DNA from: Jonesia denitrificans DSM 20603
GTDB taxonomy: Bacteria; Actinomycetota; Actinomycetes; Actinomycetales; Cellulomonadaceae
Direction: 5' to 3'
Length of the DNA: 64,000 bases
NCBI RefSeq assembly: GCF_000024065.1
Contig: NC_013174.1
Span: forward strand, 434,001-498,000
Below the pieces are notes generated by a model. It worked only from the letters and a program-made list of their open reading frames with translations. It was not told the DNA's origin and did not search any database. Positions 11,613 through 20,598 of the stretch are shown here, piece by piece. The translations under genes and the position numbers were made by a program. Within the stretch, counting starts at the first letter, position 1; every line of letters starts with the position of its first letter.

Positions 11613-13484
11613 TCAGAATCGGAACATCTCCACCTGGCGGCGCAGTTGTTGTGCTGCATCAGCGAGGCTTTCAATGGTTTGGTTGATGTTCGTGATCGCG
11701 TGTGTTGACTGGTCAACGATCTGTGCAACAGCAGTGATGTTATTCGCAATTTCTGCTGAACCAGTTGCGGCTTCAGCAGCTGATCGACTCATTTCGTTGG
11801 TCGTTGCTGTTTGCTCTTCCACGGCGGAGGCGATGGTCAGCTGGTAGTTGTTGATTGTTTCGATGATGCCGGATATTTGGCCGATCGCTTCGATGGCGTT
11901 GCGGGTGTCTCCTTGGATAGCCTCGACCCGGCGGGCGACGTCGTCGGCGGCGCGTGCTGATTCACCGGCGAGGTCTTTGACCTCTGATGCCACAACAGCA
12001 AACCCTTTTCCTGCTTCTCCTGCGCGCGCCGCTTCGATGGTGGCGTTGAGGGCAAGAAGGTTGGTTTGTTCGGCAATGGAGGTGATGGTTTTGATGACAT
12101 CACCAATTTCTCGCGATGAGTCACCAAGTCGAGAGATCGTCTCGTTGGTGTTGCTTGCGGTGGTGGCCGCAGTTTGGGCAACAGCGGTCGCTTCTTGTGC
12201 GTTCTGCGCGATTTCACGGATCGATGCGCTCATTTGTTCGGACCCTGCCGCCACTGTTTGCACGTTGCCGGACACTTGTTCGGCGGCGGTGGCGACCACA
12301 CCAGCTTGGCTGGAGGTTTCTTGGCTGGAGGTGGCGACTTCGGTGGAGGACGCTGTGAGTGTTTGTGCCATCTCTGCTGAGCGGGTCGCGTTGTCGACCA
12401 CAGCGGACAGCACCTTTTTCAGTTCTTGTTGGGCTGCGGTCAGTGAGGCTGCCATGTCGCCGATTTCGTCTCGTGTGGTCACGGTGACGTCGTGGGTGAG
12501 GTCCCCACTGGCGAGCGCTGCCATGCCTTCTTTGACGATGTCCACGTTGGCGCGCAACCGGCGGGCCATGAGGAGGGTCGCAGCGATCGCGAGCGCAATT
12601 CCCACTCCCGCCATGACGAAGAAGTAGATGGTTGAGTTCCGTGCGTTGTTTTCTGCTTTAACTGCTTCTCCGTTGGCAAATTCCATGGCATCTTTTTGCA
12701 GCATGTCCAGAGAAACGACCATGGATTGTGCGAGGGGGACGATCTTTGAACTACGGATGGCTTGGACTGCGGTGAGGTCGTTAAGTCGTACTGCTTCGAG
12801 GAGTTCGTTGTTCACTGCGTCACGGTATTTGTCGTAGTTGAGTTGGAAGTTCTCCAGTGCGTCGGGGGCTTCCCCGATCTCTGCGTACAGGGTGTGGACC
12901 AGCTCGCTTTGACTGTCAATCGCGGAGAACCCGTTTTGCACCTCAGCGATGAAGCGTGCTTGCTGGTTGGTGTCTGTGGTGGAGGTGATGTTCGCGGCGT
13001 TGACTCGCGCGTTCCACACGTGTTGTTTGAGGGTGTCAATCTCTCGAATGTGGGTGCCCATAATCCCGTTGAGGGTTTGGGTGGAGTTTGACAGTTGGGT
13101 AAAGACCATTCCGCTGAACACGGTGATGAGGATCGCGATCAGGGAGGCGAGGCCTACGACGGCAAGGATTTTTGCTCGGATGCTGACGTATCGGCCTTTG
13201 CCTGGGCTTTTGCGGGGTCGTTGGGCCTTTGCCTTGCGGGGGGCAGTTGAGGGTGCCTGAGCGTCGGTCGTGATTGGACCATCTGCAGGGGCAGTGGCCT
13301 CGTTGTTCGCCTTGTTGCGGGTGGGGCGTGACTTGCGGCTGAGGCGGCGTTGCTTTTTTGGCGGGGGCGTTGCCTTCTCAGCGAGTGCTGTTGTTCCTTG
13401 CGCGCGTGTATGGCGGCGTCCTAGCTTCTTCGCCATGACATACCTGACTTCCCTGTCGAGCGGGAGTGGTCGTGCTACTCCCAC
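11613..13484 (-). CDS. Methyl-accepting chemotaxis protein
   Basis: Transmembrane chemoreceptor that controls CheA/CheW and flagellar behaviour. It runs 623 residues from GTG 13484 (AGGAAGG upstream) or 607 from ATG 13436 (weaker AGGT). Layout: an unusually long basic Arg/Lys/Pro/Ala-rich cytoplasmic N-terminus of about 100 residues, TM1 ([18 protein letters not shown]), an external helical sensor of about 190 residues resembling a four-helix bundle, TM2 ([20 protein letters not shown]), HAMP, and the coiled-coil signalling domain with the hairpin tip [20 protein letters not shown] and [11 protein letters not shown]. The ligand is unknown. No chemotaxis or flagellar genes lie next to it. Its presence implies a motile or formerly motile organism. 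Confidence 0.9.
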   Translation of the reverse strand: MGVARPLPLDREVRYVMAKKLGRRHTRAQGTTALAEKATPPPKKQRRLSRKSRPTRNKANNEATAPADGPITTDAQAPSTAPRKAKAQRPRKSPGKGRYVSIRAKILAVVGLASLIAILITVFSGMVFTQLSNSTQTLNGIMGTHIREIDTLKQHVWNARVNAANITSTTDTNQQARFIAEVQNGFSAIDSQSELVHTLYAEIGEAPDALENFQLNYDKYRDAVNNELLEAVRLNDLTAVQAIRSSKIVPLAQSMVVSLDMLQKDAMEFANGEAVKAENNARNSTIYFFVMAGVGIALAIAATLLMARRLRANVDIVKEGMAALASGDLTHDVTVTTRDEIGDMAASLTAAQQELKKVLSAVVDNATRSAEMAQTLTASSTEVATSSQETSSQAGVVATAAEQVSGNVQTVAAGSEQMSASIREIAQNAQEATAVAQTAATTASNTNETISRLGDSSREIGDVIKTITSIAEQTNLLALNATIEAARAGEAGKGFAVVASEVKDLAGESARAADDVARRVEAIQGDTRNAIEAIGQISGIIETINNYQLTIASAVEEQTATTNEMSRSAAEAATGSAEIANNITAVAQIVDQSTHAITNINQTIESLADAAQQLRRQVEMFRF

Positions 13485-13570
13485 GGTGGATCCTTCCTCT
13501 CACCAATATCGGCAGGGCGACGGGAAGAATGAGGGACCTGGGCTAGTCAGGAGCGGGCGGTGCGCAGGAG

Positions 13571-13843
13571 TTAGTAAATGAGTTGTGGTGCCGGGTGCGT
13601 GGCTGGCGCGGTGGAGGGGACATCAGTGTCGGGTGTCCATAGTGCGCGGTAGAGGAAGTAGGCGATTCCAGAAAGCGCCATGATTCCTAATCCAAGGAGG
13701 GTGGACAATTCTGGTGCAGGGCCACAGGTCGTTGCCTCTGTGGGTGTGCACGTGTGAGTAAGCGCGTTCCCCGAGATCAGCGCGAATACGATGAGCGTGG
13801 AGAGTGCTGCTGCGGCCCAGGGCCAGTTGACACGGTGGAGCAT
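13571..13843 (-). CDS. Small two-pass membrane protein, unknown
   Basis: A 90-residue protein with two hydrophobic segments (about residues 8-28 and 46-68), a short external loop holding two Cys (HTCTPTEATTC), and a Pro/Ala/Thr-rich tail. AGAAAGG lies about 10 bases before the ATG. I do not recognise a family. It precedes the chemoreceptor gene on the same strand with 86 bases between, so it might share a transcript, but no functional link is visible. Confidence 0.5.
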   Translation of the reverse strand: MLHRVNWPWAAAALSTLIVFALISGNALTHTCTPTEATTCGPAPELSTLLGLGIMALSGIAYFLYRALWTPDTDVPSTAPATHPAPQLIY

Positions 13844-14042
13844 GGGGGCGGTGCCTTTCTTCTCGTCCCCTGAACAGTAACAACGCAGTTCCCCGGCGTT
13901 AATGGGGAGTTATTCCAGGGGAGTTCTAGCCATTGTGTGCTGTTGGCGAATATCTCGATACGGTGACGGTTGGGTTGCCCGGATGGTGGAATTTTCTTCC
14001 TCGGCTCTGGGCACAACGGGCTGCCAGTGTTACGGTGTGTTC
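13844..14042. other. Intergenic region upstream of the aroG leader
   Basis: About 200 bases without a convincing gene. It must hold the promoter for the leader peptide and DAHP synthase gene, and probably one for the small membrane protein on the other strand. I could not place clear -35/-10 boxes. Confidence 0.4.
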
Positions 14043-14108
14043 ATGACCGGACGTTGGTATTGGCGCTTTATGCAGGCTCCCGGTGGGGCCATGCAGGATT
14101 CTGCCTGA
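14043..14108 (+). CDS. Aromatic leader peptide of the DAHP synthase gene
   Basis: A 21-codon reading frame, MTGRWYWRFMQAPGG..., ends 152 bases before the DAHP synthase ATG. Its fifth to ninth codons read Trp-Tyr-Trp-Arg-Phe, all three aromatic amino acids in one cluster, and it overlaps the first arm of a set of alternative hairpins. This is the layout of a ribosome-mediated attenuator sensing charged aromatic tRNAs. The ribosome-binding site is weak (ACGGTG upstream). Confidence 0.75.
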   Translation: MTGRWYWRFMQAPGGAMQDSA

Positions 14109-14191
14109 CCATTTCCACCCGGAGCCAGCACAGGGCCGCGACATTCATGGAATGTCCTGGCCCTTTGTCATGAGACGTGGCCGCTCCGGGT
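14075..14191 (+). promoter_or_regulatory. Transcription attenuator ahead of aroG
   Basis: Three mutually related stems are visible. Hairpin A pairs 14075-14086, inside the leader peptide, with 14115-14126 (12 positions, one mismatch). Hairpin B pairs 14132-14137 and 14140-14146 with 14150-14156 and 14159-14164, followed by TTTGT: terminator-like. Segment 14117-14125 can alternatively pair with 14183-14191 (9 perfect bases, followed by TTCTT). A ribosome held at the Trp-Tyr-Trp codons would free 14115-14126 from hairpin A. Which fold terminates is not certain from sequence. Confidence 0.7.
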
Positions 14192-14260
14192 TCTTGACTG
14201 GCGTGGGGCTGGTCCGGCGCATGACGAAGAGCATCGTTATTGTCTAAGGAGCCCCAGATC

Positions 14261-15355
14261 ATGTCAGTTCACCACCAGGTGGATGCCCCCCATACCTCGA
14301 ACCTTCGTATTCGGGCGTTAGACCCGTTACCGTCTCCCTCACAGATGTTGTCTGAGTTGCCGTTGCCTGGCCGCAGCGCGGAACTTGTGGCACGTTCACG
14401 TGATGAAGTTCGGGCCGTGTTGGCGGGCGTTGATGACCGTCTCATGGTCATTGTGGGGCCGTGTTCAATTCACGACCCGGTTGCTGCCTTGGACTATGCG
14501 GAACGGCTTGCGCAAGTGACCAAGGATGTGCGTGAGGACGTTCTTGTTGTCATGCGTGTGTACTTTGAAAAGCCGCGGACCACGCTGGGGTGGAAAGGAC
14601 TCATTAACGACCCGGGTATGGATGAGAGCTTCGATGTGCAGCGTGGGTTGACGTTAGCGCGTGAGGTGCTGCTTGGGGTCCTTGAGCGTGGGGTTCCTGC
14701 TGCGACAGAGTTCCTGGAGCCGACATCACCTCAGTACATTGCGGATGCGGTGACGTGGGGCGCCATTGGGGCGCGGAATCCCGAAAGTCAGGTGCACCGT
14801 CAGATGGCGTCCGGCTTGTCGATGCCCATCGGGTTCAAGAATGCCACTGATGGTGATGTGCAGGCGGCTGTGGATGGGTGTATTACGGCGGCGGCGGAAC
14901 ACACATTTTTTGGTGTTGACCCTGATGGTCGTGCAGCTGTGGTGTCTACTGTGGGAAATCCTGATTGTCACGTAATCCTTCGTGGGGGGCGTAGCGGGCC
15001 GAACTACGATGATGTGTCGGTGAGGGCTGCGATTGATGTCATCAGCGCTTCGGGTCTTGAGCCGCGTTTGGTCATCGATGCCTCGCATGGCAACTCAGGA
15101 AAATCTGAGGTGCGGCAGGCTGAGGTTGTCCGGGAGATCGCGCAGTCGGTTGCCCGTGGGTCACAGGCGGTCAGTGGCGTCATGATGGAGTCGTTCGTGA
15201 AAGCGGGAAACCAAAAGCCAGCTCCCACCGGGTTGGAGTACGGGTTGTCCGTGACTGACCGGTGTATTGACTGGGACACAACAGAGCAACTGATTCGTGA
15301 GTTGGCTGCAGCGTCACGGGCACGCCGTGAGGTGGTTGCCACGGAGAAGGACTGA
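14261..15355 (+). CDS. aroG: 3-deoxy-7-phosphoheptulonate synthase (class I DAHP synthase)
   Basis: Condenses phosphoenolpyruvate and erythrose 4-phosphate, the first step to Phe, Tyr and Trp. The 364-residue protein is the AroF/G/H class I type: VGPCSIHDP, MRVYFEKPRTTLGWKG, GFKNATDGD, HVILRGG and IDASHGNSGK carry the metal and substrate residues. ATG 14261 behind AAGGAG (14246-14251) is preferred over the TTG at 14240. The gene is single, with an attenuator upstream encoding a Trp-Tyr-Trp-Arg-Phe leader and a hairpin after it. Assignment to one of AroF, AroG or AroH is arbitrary; the enzyme class is certain. Confidence 0.93.
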   Translation: MSVHHQVDAPHTSNLRIRALDPLPSPSQMLSELPLPGRSAELVARSRDEVRAVLAGVDDRLMVIVGPCSIHDPVAALDYAERLAQVTKDVREDVLVVMRVYFEKPRTTLGWKGLINDPGMDESFDVQRGLTLAREVLLGVLERGVPAATEFLEPTSPQYIADAVTWGAIGARNPESQVHRQMASGLSMPIGFKNATDGDVQAAVDGCITAAAEHTFFGVDPDGRAAVVSTVGNPDCHVILRGGRSGPNYDDVSVRAAIDVISASGLEPRLVIDASHGNSGKSEVRQAEVVREIAQSVARGSQAVSGVMMESFVKAGNQKPAPTGLEYGLSVTDRCIDWDTTEQLIRELAAASRARREVVATEKD

Positions 15356-15368
15356 CCGCGCGACACGA

Positions 15369-15401
15369 CGATAGCGTGACGTATATTACGTCACGCTATC
15401 G
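15369..15401. terminator. 15-bp perfect hairpin after aroG
   Basis: Arms 15369-15383 and 15387-15401 are perfectly complementary with a 3-base loop, 14 bases past the aroG stop and 40 bases before the iron box. The following bases are TTGCGAAATT, so the T-run is weak. Confidence 0.65.
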
Positions 15402-15440
15402 TTGCGAAATTCCCTGAAGTTCTTGTGACGCACAGTTCAC

Positions 15441-15459
15441 TGAGGTTAGGCTGGCCTTA
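15441..15459 (+). promoter_or_regulatory. DtxR/IdeR-type iron box
   Basis: The 19 bases TGAGGTTAGGCTGGCCTTA match 15 of 19 positions of the known DtxR/IdeR consensus TTAGGTTAGGCTAACCTAA. It stands 57 bases before the first gene of a siderophore-uptake operon, so iron-dependent repression is the natural reading. Seen directly; the regulator is not in this window. Confidence 0.8.
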
Positions 15460-15469
15460 TTGTTCTTTG

Positions 15470-15490
15470 GTGGTGTGAGTCTCACACCAC
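15470..15490. promoter_or_regulatory. Perfect 21-bp palindrome in the siderophore operon leader
   Basis: GTGGTGTGAG, one T, then CTCACACCAC: 10-bp arms around a single central base, between the iron box and the first start codon. The central spacing is too tight for a normal hairpin loop at full arm length, so a dimeric-regulator operator is as likely as an RNA structure. The regulator is unknown. Confidence 0.5.
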
Positions 15491-15516
15491 AATGCGCCGC
15501 AACGTCAGGAGCGACC

Positions 15517-16482
15517 ATGACCGCAGTCTTAACCCCCGAGTACGTAGCGCCCGAGCGCACAGCTCGACCCGCGTACCGGCCATTCGCGGCCACAGTCGTC
15601 AACACCCAGGCGCTCAGCCCACACTTCACCCGCGTCACCTTCACCGCGCAGGACTTCGACGTCTTTGGAACCGCAGGTCTGGACCAACGCGTTAAACTCC
15701 TCTTCCCCAACACGCACGGCGACCTCAACACCTGTGTCGCCACCGGCCGCGAAGAAGATTTCCTCACCTGGTACCACACCTGGCGAGCACTACCAGACAC
15801 CGAACGCTGCCCGATGCGCACCTACACCATCCGTCGCGTCAACCATGCAGCAAAGACCGTCGACATCGACTTCGTCACCCACGGAGCAACAGGCCCGGGA
15901 AGTGCCTGGGCATTGACCGCACGACCAGGCGACCCCCTCATCCTCATCGGCCCAGACGACCGTTCCACCGACTGGCGCACCGGACTGGACTGGCGCCCCG
16001 GCGGAGCATGCCGATTCCTCCTCGCCGGAGACGAAACCGCAGTTCCCGCCATCGCATCGATCATCGAATCCTTGCCCTTTGAAACAAAAGCCGACGTCAT
16101 CATGGAAATCCCCACCCCCGACGACCAACTCGACCTCACCCCATCCGCCGACGTCACCATCACCTGGGTGCCCCGCAACAACCAACCCCACGGCCACGGG
16201 CTCACCGAACACGTCGCCGCATGGGCAAACCGCCATAGCGCTCTCCTCCAAGCAAACGCCTCACCCATGCCCCAAGAACTCACAGACATTGACGTCGACA
16301 GTGAACTGCTGTGGGAATCCCCCGAAGCACTCGAAGACAACTACTTCTACGCCTGGCTCGCCGGAGAATCCGCCACCGTCAAAACCATGCGCCGCACCCT
16401 CGTCAGCGACCACGGCCTCGACCGCCGTAAAGTCGCCTTCATGGGATACTGGCGGCAAGGGCGCGCGGAAAACCAAGGATGA
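15517..16482 (+). CDS. Siderophore-interacting protein (ferric-siderophore reductase, FAD-binding)
   Basis: Cytoplasmic flavoprotein of the SIP/ViuB family that reduces ferric siderophores to free iron after import. In 321 residues it shows the ferredoxin-reductase-like FAD domain (FTRVTFTAQDFD; MRTYTIRR binding the flavin; HGATGPGSAWA), then the NAD(P)H-binding SIP domain (FLLAGDETAVPAIASI) and the C-terminal motif AWLAGESATVKTMRRTLV with YWRQGRAE. ATG 15517 follows AGGAG; the frame extends upstream only through the palindrome. It heads the operon under the iron box and overlaps the first permease gene (ATGA). Confidence 0.9.
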   Translation: MTAVLTPEYVAPERTARPAYRPFAATVVNTQALSPHFTRVTFTAQDFDVFGTAGLDQRVKLLFPNTHGDLNTCVATGREEDFLTWYHTWRALPDTERCPMRTYTIRRVNHAAKTVDIDFVTHGATGPGSAWALTARPGDPLILIGPDDRSTDWRTGLDWRPGGACRFLLAGDETAVPAIASIIESLPFETKADVIMEIPTPDDQLDLTPSADVTITWVPRNNQPHGHGLTEHVAAWANRHSALLQANASPMPQELTDIDVDSELLWESPEALEDNYFYAWLAGESATVKTMRRTLVSDHGLDRRKVAFMGYWRQGRAENQG

Positions 16483-17486
16483 TCACCCGCACCACCCAAC
16501 GGCGTTCCATCCTCATCGCCCTCAGCCTGACACTCCTGATCGCCATCACCCTCAGCCTGGCTATCGGCTCCAGAGTCATCCCCTTTGCTGACGTCATCGC
16601 GGCGCTGACCAACCCACGCGACGGCGACAACGCCCACCTGGTTGTCCTCACCCAACGTCTTCCCCGCACCATCATCGCAGTCGTTGCCGGTGCCGCACTC
16701 GCCATCGCCGGCACACTGATGCAAGGACTGACCCGCAACCCCCTCGCCGACCCAGGCCTCCTCGGACTCAACGCAGGCGCCTCACTCGCCGTCCTTCTCA
16801 GCATTGTCGTCCTCGGCTGGTCCAACCCCGCCATCTACGTGTGGGCGGCAGTCCTCGGCGCCATCCTCGCCGCAGCCATCGTCTACGGAATCGCTGCACG
16901 AGGCGGGGGAGGGGCCAACCCCATCACCCTGGCCCTCACCGGAGCAGCCCTCACCGCCGGTCTCACCAGCGTCTCCATGTTCATCGTGACCACCAACCAA
17001 CAAGCCCTCAATAACTACCGGTTCTGGTCAGTAGGATCACTCACCGGCCGCGGAATCGACACCATCACCGCAGTCCTCCCACTCGCACTCGCCGGTGCCC
17101 TGCTCGCCGTGATCGCCTCCACCCGACTCAACGCCCTCGCCCTCGGAGACGACATCGCCCAAGGACTCGGCCACAACCTCACCACCTCACGACTCATCAT
17201 CATGAGCGCCACCGTCCTCCTCAGCGCCTCCGCCACAGCGCTCGCAGGCCCCCTCGTTTTCATTGGACTGGTCATCCCCCACATCCTTCGCGGTGTCGCC
17301 CACGGCGACTACCGGTGGCTGATCGCTCTCGCAGCACCCGCAGGAGCCATCCTCCTCCTCATCGCCGACACTATCGGCAGAGTCATCGCCCAACCCAGCG
17401 AAGTTGAAGCAGGGTTTGTGGTCGCCTTCCTTGGCGCACCAGTGATGATGTGGATCATCCAATCAAAAAAGGCGGTCGCTGTATGA
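16479..17486 (+). CDS. Iron-siderophore ABC transporter permease (FecCD family), first subunit
   Basis: One of two membrane subunits of the siderophore importer. The 335-residue protein has about nine to ten hydrophobic helices and the FecCD landmarks LVVLTQRLPRTIIAVVAGAA, GLTRNPLADPGLLGLNAGAS, and PLVFIGLVIPHILRGVAHGD near the C-terminus. Start overlaps the SIP gene stop, and its own stop overlaps the next permease start, so the four downstream genes are translationally linked. Confidence 0.92.
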   Translation: MITRTTQRRSILIALSLTLLIAITLSLAIGSRVIPFADVIAALTNPRDGDNAHLVVLTQRLPRTIIAVVAGAALAIAGTLMQGLTRNPLADPGLLGLNAGASLAVLLSIVVLGWSNPAIYVWAAVLGAILAAAIVYGIAARGGGGANPITLALTGAALTAGLTSVSMFIVTTNQQALNNYRFWSVGSLTGRGIDTITAVLPLALAGALLAVIASTRLNALALGDDIAQGLGHNLTTSRLIIMSATVLLSASATALAGPLVFIGLVIPHILRGVAHGDYRWLIALAAPAGAILLLIADTIGRVIAQPSEVEAGFVVAFLGAPVMMWIIQSKKAVAV

Positions 17487-18550
17487 TCGCCCCGACCACG
17501 AAACCCCGCACCTGGCACACCGAAGCAACCAGCACATCGGTTATCCGGCACTCAGCTATGCTGCTGCACCGCCGCCTCACCGTTGTCACCCTCACCACCG
17601 TGATCCTCCTCGTGGCCGTAGCCACGATCACCATGATGACGGGACGTTACCCGCTGGCGCCCGCCGACATCCTCGCTGTCCTGACCGGCGGCGGAAACCA
17701 GCTAGACAGTTACATTCTGTTTGGTGTTCGCCTTCCACGACTTGCCATCACCATGCTCGCTGGTGTGGCCCTTGGATTATCTGGTGCGCTGCTCCAAAGC
17801 CTGCTGGGAAACCCGCTCGCTTCCCCAGATCTTCTCGGCATCTCTGGGGGAGCGGCCGTAGCCGCGATCATCGTCACCTTGGGGGTAGGGGCAACCGGGC
17901 TGGCAGTCACCGCAGCAGCCCTCATGGGGGCCACCGTGGTCGCAGTTCTCATTCTTGCGGCGGCACGGCACGGGCAAGGAACCGGACACCGGCTGGTCCT
18001 GACCGGGGTGGGGTTCGCGTTCCTCGCATCGGCGATCATCGGGTTTATGATCAAACGCGCACAGATCAACGAAGCCCAATCCGCGCTCTTTTGGACCGTG
18101 GGGTCCGTCGCAAACTCCACGTGGACGTCAGTGCTCATTGTTGCGCTCACTGTCGCCATCGCCCTCCCCGGTGTGGTCTACGCCTCCCGGGTACTGCCCA
18201 TCCTGCAACTTGGGTCCGCCACCGCCAACGGCCTAGGACTCGCCGATGTGCGCGCCCGCCGCGTTGTCGTGGCCACCGCCGTGATCCTGGCGGCAGGAGC
18301 CGTGTCCGTTGTTGGTCCGATCTCGTTTGTCGCGTTGTGTGCGCCCGCGATTGCGCGGCGCACTGTTGGCCGCGGCAGCAACGCACTGACCGTATCAGCT
18401 CTTGGCGGTGCCCTCATGCTGGTTGTCAGTGATGCAGCCGCACAACACCTTTTTGCAGGAGCCGTACCTACCGGTGTCATCACCGGGGTGATCGGCGCCC
18501 CGTACCTGCTGTGGCTTCTTGCCACACCCACGAAAGGAACAGCCCTGTGA
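17483..18550 (+). CDS. Iron-siderophore ABC transporter permease (FecCD family), second subunit
   Basis: Partner permease to the gene before it, 355 residues. It has the same family landmarks: YILFGVRLPRLAITMLAGVA, LLGNPLASPDLLGISGGAAV and VGPISFVALCAPAIARRTVG, with about nine membrane helices. A hydrophilic N-terminus of about 35 residues precedes the first helix. ATG 17483 overlaps the previous stop (ATGA); the frame opens slightly earlier at 17450. The pair resembles FepD/FepG or FhuB split into two proteins. Confidence 0.92.
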   Translation: MIAPTTKPRTWHTEATSTSVIRHSAMLLHRRLTVVTLTTVILLVAVATITMMTGRYPLAPADILAVLTGGGNQLDSYILFGVRLPRLAITMLAGVALGLSGALLQSLLGNPLASPDLLGISGGAAVAAIIVTLGVGATGLAVTAAALMGATVVAVLILAAARHGQGTGHRLVLTGVGFAFLASAIIGFMIKRAQINEAQSALFWTVGSVANSTWTSVLIVALTVAIALPGVVYASRVLPILQLGSATANGLGLADVRARRVVVATAVILAAGAVSVVGPISFVALCAPAIARRTVGRGSNALTVSALGGALMLVVSDAAAQHLFAGAVPTGVITGVIGAPYLLWLLATPTKGTAL

Positions 18551-19404
18551 CTAGCGCCCCCACCTTACGTGGACACGCCCTGACAGTTGGGTATGACGCC
18601 ATGGTCGTGCTTGACGGCCTTGATGTGACAATCCCCCCAGGTAAAGTCACTGTCATTGTTGGCGCAAACGCGTGCGGGAAGTCCACCCTCCTCAAAGCGC
18701 TTGCCCGGTTGATTCCTGTCACCTCGGGTCACGTCACCATTGATGGCACTGACACTCAGACAATCGCGCGCCGCGCCCTAGCACGCACCCTCGGTGTGCT
18801 ACCGCAGCACCCCACAGCCCCTGACGGGGTCACCGTTGCTGACCTTGTTGCCCGCGGCCGCCACCCTCACCGTGGCCTGTTCTCCCGGTGGACTGACATT
18901 GACGATGCGGCCGTCACCTATGCACTGACCGTCACCGCGACCCTCGACCTCGCCCACCGGCCCATCTCAGAACTTTCCGGGGGCCAAAAACAACGGGTGT
19001 GGATCGCCATGATCCTCGCCCAAGACCCACAACTCATGTTGTTGGACGAACCCACTACCTTCCTCGACCTCCACCACCAAGTCGAAGTCCTTGACCTCCT
19101 CAGCGAACTCAACACCACCCGCGGAACAACCATCGTCATGGTCCTGCACGAACTGAACCTCGCAGCGCGCTACGCCGACCACCTCATCATCATGAAAAAC
19201 GGGCGCATCATCGCTCAAGGTGCCCCCGCTGACACCCTGAATGCCACGACTGTCCACGACGCATTCACCCTCGACGCAGTCGTCATCAACGACCCGGTAA
19301 CCGCAACGCCACTGATCGTGCCCGGGCCACCTGCGCATCGGCCAGCAACGACAGCGCCCACCCACCAGCCCGCCGACACACCCACAACCGTGTCCACCCC
19401 GTAG
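18547..19404 (+). CDS. Iron-siderophore ABC transporter ATP-binding protein
   Basis: FepC/FhuC-type ATPase, 285 residues. Visible motifs: Walker A GANACGKST (Ala-Cys replacing the usual Gly-Cys or Gly-Ser), GVLPQHPTAPDGVTV as Q-loop region, signature ELSGGQKQRVWIAMILAQ, Walker B LMLLDEPTTFLDL and H-loop VLHELNLAARYAD. GTG 18547 overlaps the upstream stop (GTGA) and follows AAAGGA. The last 40 residues are a Pro/Thr/Ala-rich tail of no clear role. Confidence 0.92.
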   Translation: MTSAPTLRGHALTVGYDAMVVLDGLDVTIPPGKVTVIVGANACGKSTLLKALARLIPVTSGHVTIDGTDTQTIARRALARTLGVLPQHPTAPDGVTVADLVARGRHPHRGLFSRWTDIDDAAVTYALTVTATLDLAHRPISELSGGQKQRVWIAMILAQDPQLMLLDEPTTFLDLHHQVEVLDLLSELNTTRGTTIVMVLHELNLAARYADHLIIMKNGRIIAQGAPADTLNATTVHDAFTLDAVVINDPVTATPLIVPGPPAHRPATTAPTHQPADTPTTVSTP

Positions 19405-19431
19405 CGTGAACCCACACGAGAAAGAACACAG

Positions 19432-20460
19432 ATGACAACACTGAACCGTGCCATTGCAGGGACTGCAGCAGCAGTCCTTGCGCTCACCCTCGCAGCGTGC
19501 TCCACCGGCGAAACAACCCCTGATGCCACCAGCACACCGCAAGAAACCAGCAGCGGGGAATTTCCCGTCACCATCAACCACGCTTTCGGTGACACCGTCA
19601 TCGACGAGGAACCACAAACAGTGGTGGCCTGGGGGTGGGGTGCCGCCGACGCGATCCTCGCACTCGGAGTTGTTCCCGCAGCAATCCCCGCGCAACCCTA
19701 CGGCGGCGACGAAAACGGCATCCTGCCCTGGATCGCCGACGAACTCACCGAACTTGGAGCCGACACGCCCACCATCCTCACCGCTGGGACTGAAGCACCC
19801 ATTGAGGAAATCGCCGCCGTCGAACCAGACATTGTGTTGGCACCCTACTCCGGGCTCACCCAAGAAGAGTATGACCTCCTCTCCGCCTTCACTGATGTTG
19901 TCGCCTACCCAGACCAGCCCTGGGCCACCCCATGGCGTGACGTCATCTCCATCACCGGGCAAGCCCTTGGACGCCCCGACGAAGCAGCCGACGTGCTGTC
20001 CACCATTGACGCAACAATCGCCGACAACGCCGCAGCCAACCCCCAATTTGAGGGTCTGAGTATCGCCCAAGTGTGGCCCTCCGCCGACGCGTTCTACGTG
20101 TACCTGCCCGCAGACCCGCGCGTAGAGTTCTCCGAAGACCTCGGTTTCGTGTCCGCACCCTCCGTGACGGAACTCGACACCGGCGAATCCACGTTCTACT
20201 ACACCCTGTCACCCGAACTGCTCGACCAACTCGACGCCGACCTCCTCCTGGTGTACGCAGACACCCAAGACAACTTCGACGCGTTCCTCACCTCAGACCA
20301 GGCGAAACTTCTCCCCCAAGTGGCAACAGGGGCCGTCGCCGACATTATTGGAACCGCACAGGTCGCCTCCGTGTCACCACCGACCGCACTCTCCTTGACC
20401 TGGGGAGTCGACGAATACACCGAGAAACTCGCAGCAGCAGTGGAAAAGCTCAACAAGTAG
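19432..20460 (+). CDS. Iron-siderophore substrate-binding lipoprotein
   Basis: Extracellular receptor of the importer, anchored by a lipid. The 342-residue protein begins with a signal peptide and lipobox LAAC (Cys at residue 23), then a Thr/Ser-rich linker. It is a class III (FepB/FecB-like) binding protein: VAWGWGAADAILALGVVP, EEIAAVEPDIVLAPYSGLT, and DIVAYPDQPW-like spacing before the connecting helix. It ends the operon at a strong hairpin. Which siderophore it binds cannot be read from the sequence, and no siderophore synthesis genes are present, so the cell may use siderophores made by others. Confidence 0.9.
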   Translation: MTTLNRAIAGTAAAVLALTLAACSTGETTPDATSTPQETSSGEFPVTINHAFGDTVIDEEPQTVVAWGWGAADAILALGVVPAAIPAQPYGGDENGILPWIADELTELGADTPTILTAGTEAPIEEIAAVEPDIVLAPYSGLTQEEYDLLSAFTDVVAYPDQPWATPWRDVISITGQALGRPDEAADVLSTIDATIADNAAANPQFEGLSIAQVWPSADAFYVYLPADPRVEFSEDLGFVSAPSVTELDTGESTFYYTLSPELLDQLDADLLLVYADTQDNFDAFLTSDQAKLLPQVATGAVADIIGTAQVASVSPPTALSLTWGVDEYTEKLAAAVEKLNK

Positions 20461-20486
20461 CACCACCCACACCAACCACATGATGG

Positions 20487-20521
20487 ACGGCTCCCCACAC
20501 CAACCTGGTGTGGGGAGCCGT
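20487..20521 (+). terminator. Terminator of the siderophore operon
   Basis: Arms 20487-20502 and 20506-20521 are perfectly complementary over 16 bases with a 3-base loop, 26 bases after the last gene. Confidence 0.7.
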
Positions 20522-20586
20522 TGTCCGTGGTCAAGGGGCTGAACGGTCTGGGGACCTCGAACCTACTCACCACCGTCAAACTGACC

Positions 20587-20592
20587 TATATT
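20587..20592 (+). promoter_or_regulatory. Candidate -10 box for a leaderless transcript
   Basis: TATATT ends 6 bases before ATG 20599, the spacing of actinobacterial leaderless mRNAs. No good -35 box is visible. Confidence 0.35.
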
Positions 20593-20598
20593 CGCCAC

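Noticed and set aside
18967-20070. 367-residue open frame on the minus strand
   Set aside because: Antisense shadow of the siderophore ATPase and binding-protein genes, with Gly/Cys/Val-rich composition and no ribosome site.
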